64,000 nucleotides of DNA, from NCBI GenBank assembly GCA_027257055.1, contig JAPVLO010000233.1, forward strand, positions 2,604,001 to 2,668,000, given 5' to 3'. The DNA comes from Cephalopachus bancanus (lineage: Eukaryota > Chordata > Mammalia > Primates > Tarsiidae). Numbering within the stretch: position 1 is the stretch's first letter; each line of letters starts with the position of its first letter. Below are positions 59,776 to 64,000 of this stretch, in pieces. Both the position numbers and the translations under genes were made by a program. Below the pieces are notes generated by a model, which saw only the letters and a program-made list of their open reading frames with translations, did no database searches and was not told the origin of the DNA.

Positions 59776-60393
59776 AAAGGGAAAGTAACTTATAATAAAA
59801 CATTAAAACACTATACTTGAAAATAATGTAAATGTCCAGGCATGTCTACGCAGTCAGGCTGAGGGATTAGAAGCTTGAACATGTGTGTCAGGACGTGGGA
59901 GTAATGGCAAATGCAGACTGGGCTTTCCCAATGTCAAGTCAAACACCAGGAATGAGCCACCACTGTGGACTTGGGTTTCTGGACACACGTCTTGCGACAG
60001 GTCAGAGAAAAACAAAGCCAAACTTGGTAGTTGCACTTCTGAAAATTTTAGTATACAGTGAAACAGTTCAGACAATGTTTTGTGCTTTTATATAAAACGG
60101 AGTTTGTTTCTAAGCCTAGATCATGACAAACACCAATATCCCGAGGACACGAGAGCGCTCTTCATGACATGGGATGGCCCGTTACATCTCGGGATGTCCA
60201 GTATCACTGGTCTCTAAATCTGATAACGTCCCTCCAGGCATCATGAGCTCTAGAAATGTTTCCCTTCCCAAATTGTAGTTCTGTTCCCAGTGGGAATCAA
60301 CTTCCCTGGATACTGAGTCTTTGTTTCTCAAGTTTCACACCAGCAAAGATCCTGGTGCTTGGGCTAGCATTTCTCATTTTCTTTAAAAAAGAA
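59776..60393. other. Unassigned DNA
   Basis: Nothing recognised. Confidence 0.4.
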
Positions 60394-60532
60394 AATTTTT
60401 TTTTTTTTTTTTTTGTAGAGAGGAGTTCTTGCTATGTCGCCTAGGCTGGTCTCAAACTCCTGGAATCAAGCAATCCTCTTCTCTTTGACTCCCAAAATGC
60501 GGGGATTACAGACTTAAGCTGCCATGCCCGGC
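60394..60532 (-). mobile_element. Single left-arm Alu
   Basis: T-run then GTAGAGAGGAGTTCTTGC to ATGCCCGGCC. CATTTCTC flanks both sides, so probably a monomer insertion. Confidence 0.85.
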
Positions 60533-60875
60533 CCATTTCTCCTTCTTTTCATCTTTATGTCTCAGAGGGTCCAGCCACTCCCTGGCTCTCTTGGGGCTGG
60601 TTAGTGCTTATCTGATGCTGGTGTCTCCCTACCTCCCTTTGTTGGCCTCCCCACTGTGGCCGTCCGCTGACTTTGCTGCAGTGAACAAGACTCTTTTTGC
60701 CCCCTGTGATCACTGATTTTTGTTTGATGACCAGAAGAGAGCAGGTCTTCCCTTGAAGACCTTGGACCAATTCCCCAATGCTTGGTCAGACCACTTGGGA
60801 GTGGCATGAGCAGATGTCACAACCAATAACATCCTAAACACCTTCTCTCTCCAAGTCAATAACTCATCTTCTTTC
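60533..60875. other. Unassigned DNA
   Basis: Nothing recognised. Confidence 0.4.
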
Positions 60876-61175
60876 TTTTTTTTTTTTTGAATTGGAGTCT
60901 CACTCCTTTGCCCAGGCTGGAATACAGTGGCAAGCAGGCTCACGGCCACCCCAGCGTTGACCTGCTGGGCTCCGGCAATCCTTCCTCCTCAGCCTTCCAA
61001 GTAGCCAGAACTACAGGAGTGTGCTACCACGTCTGGCTATTTTTTTTTTCATTTATTGCAGAGACGAGGACCCGCCAAGTTGCCCGGGCTGGTCTCAAAC
61101 CCGCAGGCTCAGGCAATCCACTCGCCTCTGCCTCCCAAAGTGCTGGGATGACAGGTTGAGCCACGGAGCCCGACC
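60876..61175 (-). mobile_element. Alu SINE, type I/A
   Basis: Two-armed, GGTCTCAAACCCGCAGGCTC, small AGGC insertion in the right arm. Confidence 0.92.
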
Positions 61176-61414
61176 TTGTCTTACTTCTAATACTGTTAGG
61201 CCTAGCAGTCTCAGAAGTGTTCTTCCTCGAATTTCTCTGAGAAGGACTAAGTCGTAGGCATGAAATATCAGCCTGTGTGAGAATGGCCTGGCACATGTGT
61301 GTGACTATCAGAGTTGTAGGACTCACCTTCAGAGTTGAATCCAGTGCGCCTGGTATTGGGCTCAGAGGCCTGCTTTTGAAAAAAAAAACAAAAAAACTTT
61401 AGAACCAAGTGCGT
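61176..61414. other. Unassigned DNA with an A-rich tract
   Basis: A-run at about 61379-61398; otherwise nothing recognised. Confidence 0.35.
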
Positions 61415-63000
61415 ATTTGCTACATGGACATACGTGGTGGGGAATTAGGTCTCAGGTGGTCCCTTTCCCAGATAGCGGACATTGTACCCCACAGGTAATC
61501 TCTGGATCCTGACTCTCCCTCCCCACCACCCTCTTACTGGGGTCTCCAGTGTCTTGTTTTTCCACCGGTATGGCCACTTAGCTCCCACATATAAGTGAGA
61601 ACATGTGGTGTTTAGTTTTCTATTTCTGAGTCCGTTTGCTTAGGATGATGTCTCCAGCTCCATCCATGTTGCTGCAAAGGACATGATTTTTTATGGCTGG
61701 GTAATATTCTATGGTGTGTTCAAGGTCCAGCAATCAAGTTCATGAACTTGCCACCGTGTGCTGACGTCTGCAGCACTGTACGGACAACTCAGTAGGGTTT
61801 CATCCCCTTGGTATATCAGTGTCTTGCAGCTGTGTTTGTGTCGCCGTGTGGCGGTGTCTTGCTGAGTGGCGTTCACGATCGTTGTTGCATGTGTTTGTGT
61901 GCCGTCATGAGAATGTCGGAACTTGAGAGCAACGAACAAACATGACATTTCTTGTTAAAGTTGGCAAGAGTGGAAGTCAAATCAGGAACATGTTACTTCA
62001 AGCTTATGGGGATAACACCATGAAGAAAATGGCAGTGTATACATGGCTTAAACGTTTTTCTGAGAAGAGAGAAAGCATCACTGATGAAGAGAGGTCAGGA
62101 CTACCGTAATGAACAGAACTGGCTAAAACACTGCAAAAATTCATCAAATTGTGCGTCAAGATCATCAGCTGACTGTGAGAAGCATCACAGACCAAATAAA
62201 CATCAATAGAGAAACAGGAAGATCTTAAACTAAAAATCTTGGCACAAGAAAAGCATATACAACAACGGTCCCAAGGGAGCTCTTGCATCACAACAATGCC
62301 CAAGCTCATACAGCACTGTCCATGGGAGAGTTTTCAGCCAGGAAACAAATGACTATCTTGGAACACCCTCCCTACTCACCTGATCTGGCCCCCAGTACCT
62401 TTTTCTTTGCCTGAAGATAAAGGAAATATTGAAAGGAAGATATTTTGATGACATTCAGGACATCAAGGTAATAAGACAGCAGTTCTGATGGTCATTCCAG
62501 AAAAAGAGCTCCAAAATTGCTTTGACGGGTGAACTGGGCACTGGTGTCCATGCATAGCTTCCCAAGGGGAGTCCTTCAAAGGTGACCGTAGTGATATTCA
62601 GCAGTGAAGCATGGAGCACTTTCTCTAGGTTGATTCATAAACCTAATTGTCAGACCTTATATATACCATATTTTCTTTTCTTTATTCAGTCGGTTGTTGG
62701 TGAGCACTTCGGTTGGCCCCATGATTTTGCTATTGTGACTAGCGCTGCAGTGAACATATGCGTGCAGGTGTCTTTTTAATATAATGATCGCTCTTCTTTG
62801 GGTTTGACTCCTAGTAGTGGGATTGCTGGGTTGAAAGGGATTTCGATTTTTAGCTCTTTGAGAAATCTCCGTACTGTTTTCCACAGAGGTTGACCTGGTT
62901 TATGATCCCACCAACCGTGAACGCATGTGTCCTTGTCTCCACAACTGCGCCGACGTCTACTGTGCTTTGACTTTTTCATGACAACCATCCTGAGGGGTCT
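61415..63000 (-). mobile_element. L1 LINE 3' region, split by a mariner
   Basis: Antisense L1: TATTTGCTACATGGACATAC, AGCTCCCACATATAAGTGAG, CCATGTTGCTGCAAAGGACA, GGCTGGGTAATATTCTATGG up to 61720; resumes at 62660 with ATATACCATATTTTC, ATTTTGCTATTGTGACTAGC, CAGTGAACATATGCGTGCAG, TAGTGGGATTGCTGGGTTGA. An older L1 type than the copies at 28.7 and 44.4 kb. Stops and indels throughout. Confidence 0.88.
61721..62659 (+). mobile_element. Nearly full-length inactive mariner transposon
   Basis: About 939 bp. Imperfect terminal inverted repeats: AAGGTCCAGCAATCAAGTTC on the left, and AAGGTCTGACAATTAGGTTT as the reverse complement of the right end. 61945-62585 carries broken mariner transposase sequence: peptide pieces KVGKSGSQIRNML, QAYGDNTMKKMAVYTWLKRF and EHPPYSPDLAP, the last being the conserved block around the final part of the catalytic D,D(34)D motif. 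Stops (for example at 62108) and frame shifts kill it. The termini and protein pieces place it in the mariner family; the subfamily is not certain. It splits the L1 cleanly, so it moved after that L1 inserted. Confidence 0.88.
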
Positions 63001-63279
63001 ACCTGTTCAACACGCAGCGCAAGACTCTACGTTGACAGACGCTGCCTAGTTGTGGGGCTGAGGGTGGAGGTGATAAGAGTCTTTATCAAAATAGGACAGT
63101 GAGGGGCTCACTTTGAAGACCAGGAACCCTCAGGGTGGGTCCCCCCTCGAGGTCTCACCCTTGTCTCTGACATGAACACGTGTGCATGAGGGGGCGGGTG
63201 GATGTCTGTGGCAGAGACCCCCGTCCATTCTCCCCACCTTTTGCAACTGACTCCAGGTTTTTTTGGGGGGACACAGTCT
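63001..63279. other. Unassigned DNA
   Basis: Nothing recognised. Confidence 0.35.
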
Positions 63280-63650
63280 GTTTGGATGAAAGACCACACT
63301 TCCTAGCTTCCCTTTTGGCTAGGCGTGGACACGTGACCAAGTTCAGAACAAAGAAATGTTGGCAGAGGTGGTGGCTGCGACTTCCAGGAAGTGCCCTTCA
63401 AAGGAGGGCTGTGCACTTTCTTTCCGCCCTTTCTCTTTCCTGCTGCTGAACTAGGGGTGCGGGTACCCCAGGAGGCCCCGGGAGCAGGAGAAGTACCTGA
63501 AAGCAACCTGGTTCCCTGGTCCACAGTCCCACGATGGCCTGGGGCCGACCGACTCCAGCCTTCGTGGGAAGGTGTGAGAGACAAGACTGATGTCCTTTTT
63601 AAGCCATTGCTGTTTGGCGGTTTCAGTTAAACCATGGCTGGACCCGATGT
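63280..63650 (+). mobile_element. Possible ancient LTR-type repeat
   Basis: CACTTCCTAGCTTCCCTTTTG, GGACACGTGACCAAGTTCAG, GCGACTTCCAGGAAGTGCCC and CTTTTTAAGCCATTGCTGTTT are in an order I associate with old mammalian LTR/MER repeats. Family not assigned. Confidence 0.4.
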
Positions 63651-63757
63651 TGACTAAAACAGGGTCTCGAGTTAAGATGAAGCAGCACGCCACCTAGAAC
63701 TCAGCTCTGCCAGAAGAACTGTCCAGGCGGAGTGAAGTCCCTTCCAGGCAACGACTT

Positions 63758-64000
63758 CTCTGTTTTTTTGAGTTGGGGTCTCACTCTATTGCCCAGCCCG
63801 GCATGCGGTGGCATGATCACGGCCATTGCAGCCTCGACATCCTGGGCACAGGTGATCCTTCCACCTCAGCCTCCCAAGTGGCTAGGACTACAGGTGTGCA
63901 TCACCACACGGCTAATTTTCTTAATTTTTAAATTTTTTTGTGTGAAAAAAAGAGACAAGTTCTTGCTATGTTGCCCAGGCTGATCTCGGCTCAAGCATCC
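63758..64000 (-). mobile_element. Alu SINE, type I, cut by the window edge
   Basis: T-tail, right arm, linker and start of left arm; the head lies beyond 64000. Confidence 0.9.

Overview
The window is repeat-saturated mammalian nuclear DNA from a primate. The main evidence is more than 60 Alu elements (7SL-derived, two-armed, A-tailed, often flanked by target-site duplications), with MIR, L2, L1, MLT1/MaLR LTRs and Tigger, mariner and hAT DNA transposons. I see no protein-coding exon, rRNA, tRNA, CRISPR array or bacterial-style operon that I can defend. Almost every long open frame lies in an Alu or a GC-rich stretch.

The youngest-looking Alus do not match human S/Y types or the usual lemur/loris types. 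They share GTGGCTCAGCCTG near the 5' end, GGGTTCGAGACCC in the left arm, ACAATAAATCAAAAA in the linker, and a GGTGGCCGGGAGCGGCC hairpin in the right arm. Entries use four labels. Type O is the old AluJ-like form (GTTCAAGACCAGCC). Type I is intermediate (CAGCAGGTCGAGGCTG, GGTGGCC). Type A is the lineage form just described. Type A-del is type A without ACTT in CAACTTGGCGAG. A non-anthropoid primate with its own Alu radiation, such as a tarsier, fits best; that is inference.

Layout. 1-8 kb: Alus, one L2 and unassigned DNA. 8.9-12.1 kb: an old L1/HAL1-like copy split by four Alus, a Tigger/MER2-like element holding an internally deleted mariner, and a copy of an unassigned CT-rich poly(A) repeat. 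13.8-14.2 kb: an L1 with an inverted 5' half. 19.6-20.8 kb: a locally duplicated segment around a two-unit copy of the CT-rich repeat. 21.5-23.9 kb: a hAT-like transposon with 8-bp TSDs that carries a solo LTR with 4-bp TSDs and an inverted copy of a segment about 1 kb upstream. 25.8-28.9 kb: L1 fragments on the minus strand. 31.5-32.5 kb: a fragmented ancient repeat. 33.5-36.4 and 47.9-51.0 kb: the least repeat-filled parts, with an MLT1 and MIRs. 42-45 kb: an MLT1 LTR and two minus-strand L1 ends. 46.6-47.6 kb: two LTR-like stretches. 51.5-52.4 kb: MLT1C-like, MIR and L2. 55.4-56.0 kb: an L1 3' end with its own TSD and an Alu inside it. 57.4-57.9 kb: a three-armed Alu with one TSD pair. 61.4-63.0 kb: a minus-strand L1 split by a nearly full-length dead mariner.

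The window reads as intergenic or intronic DNA built by layered insertion. The nesting order gives relative ages: MIR, L2 and MLT1 oldest, then old L1 and DNA transposons, then type O, I, A and A-del Alus.
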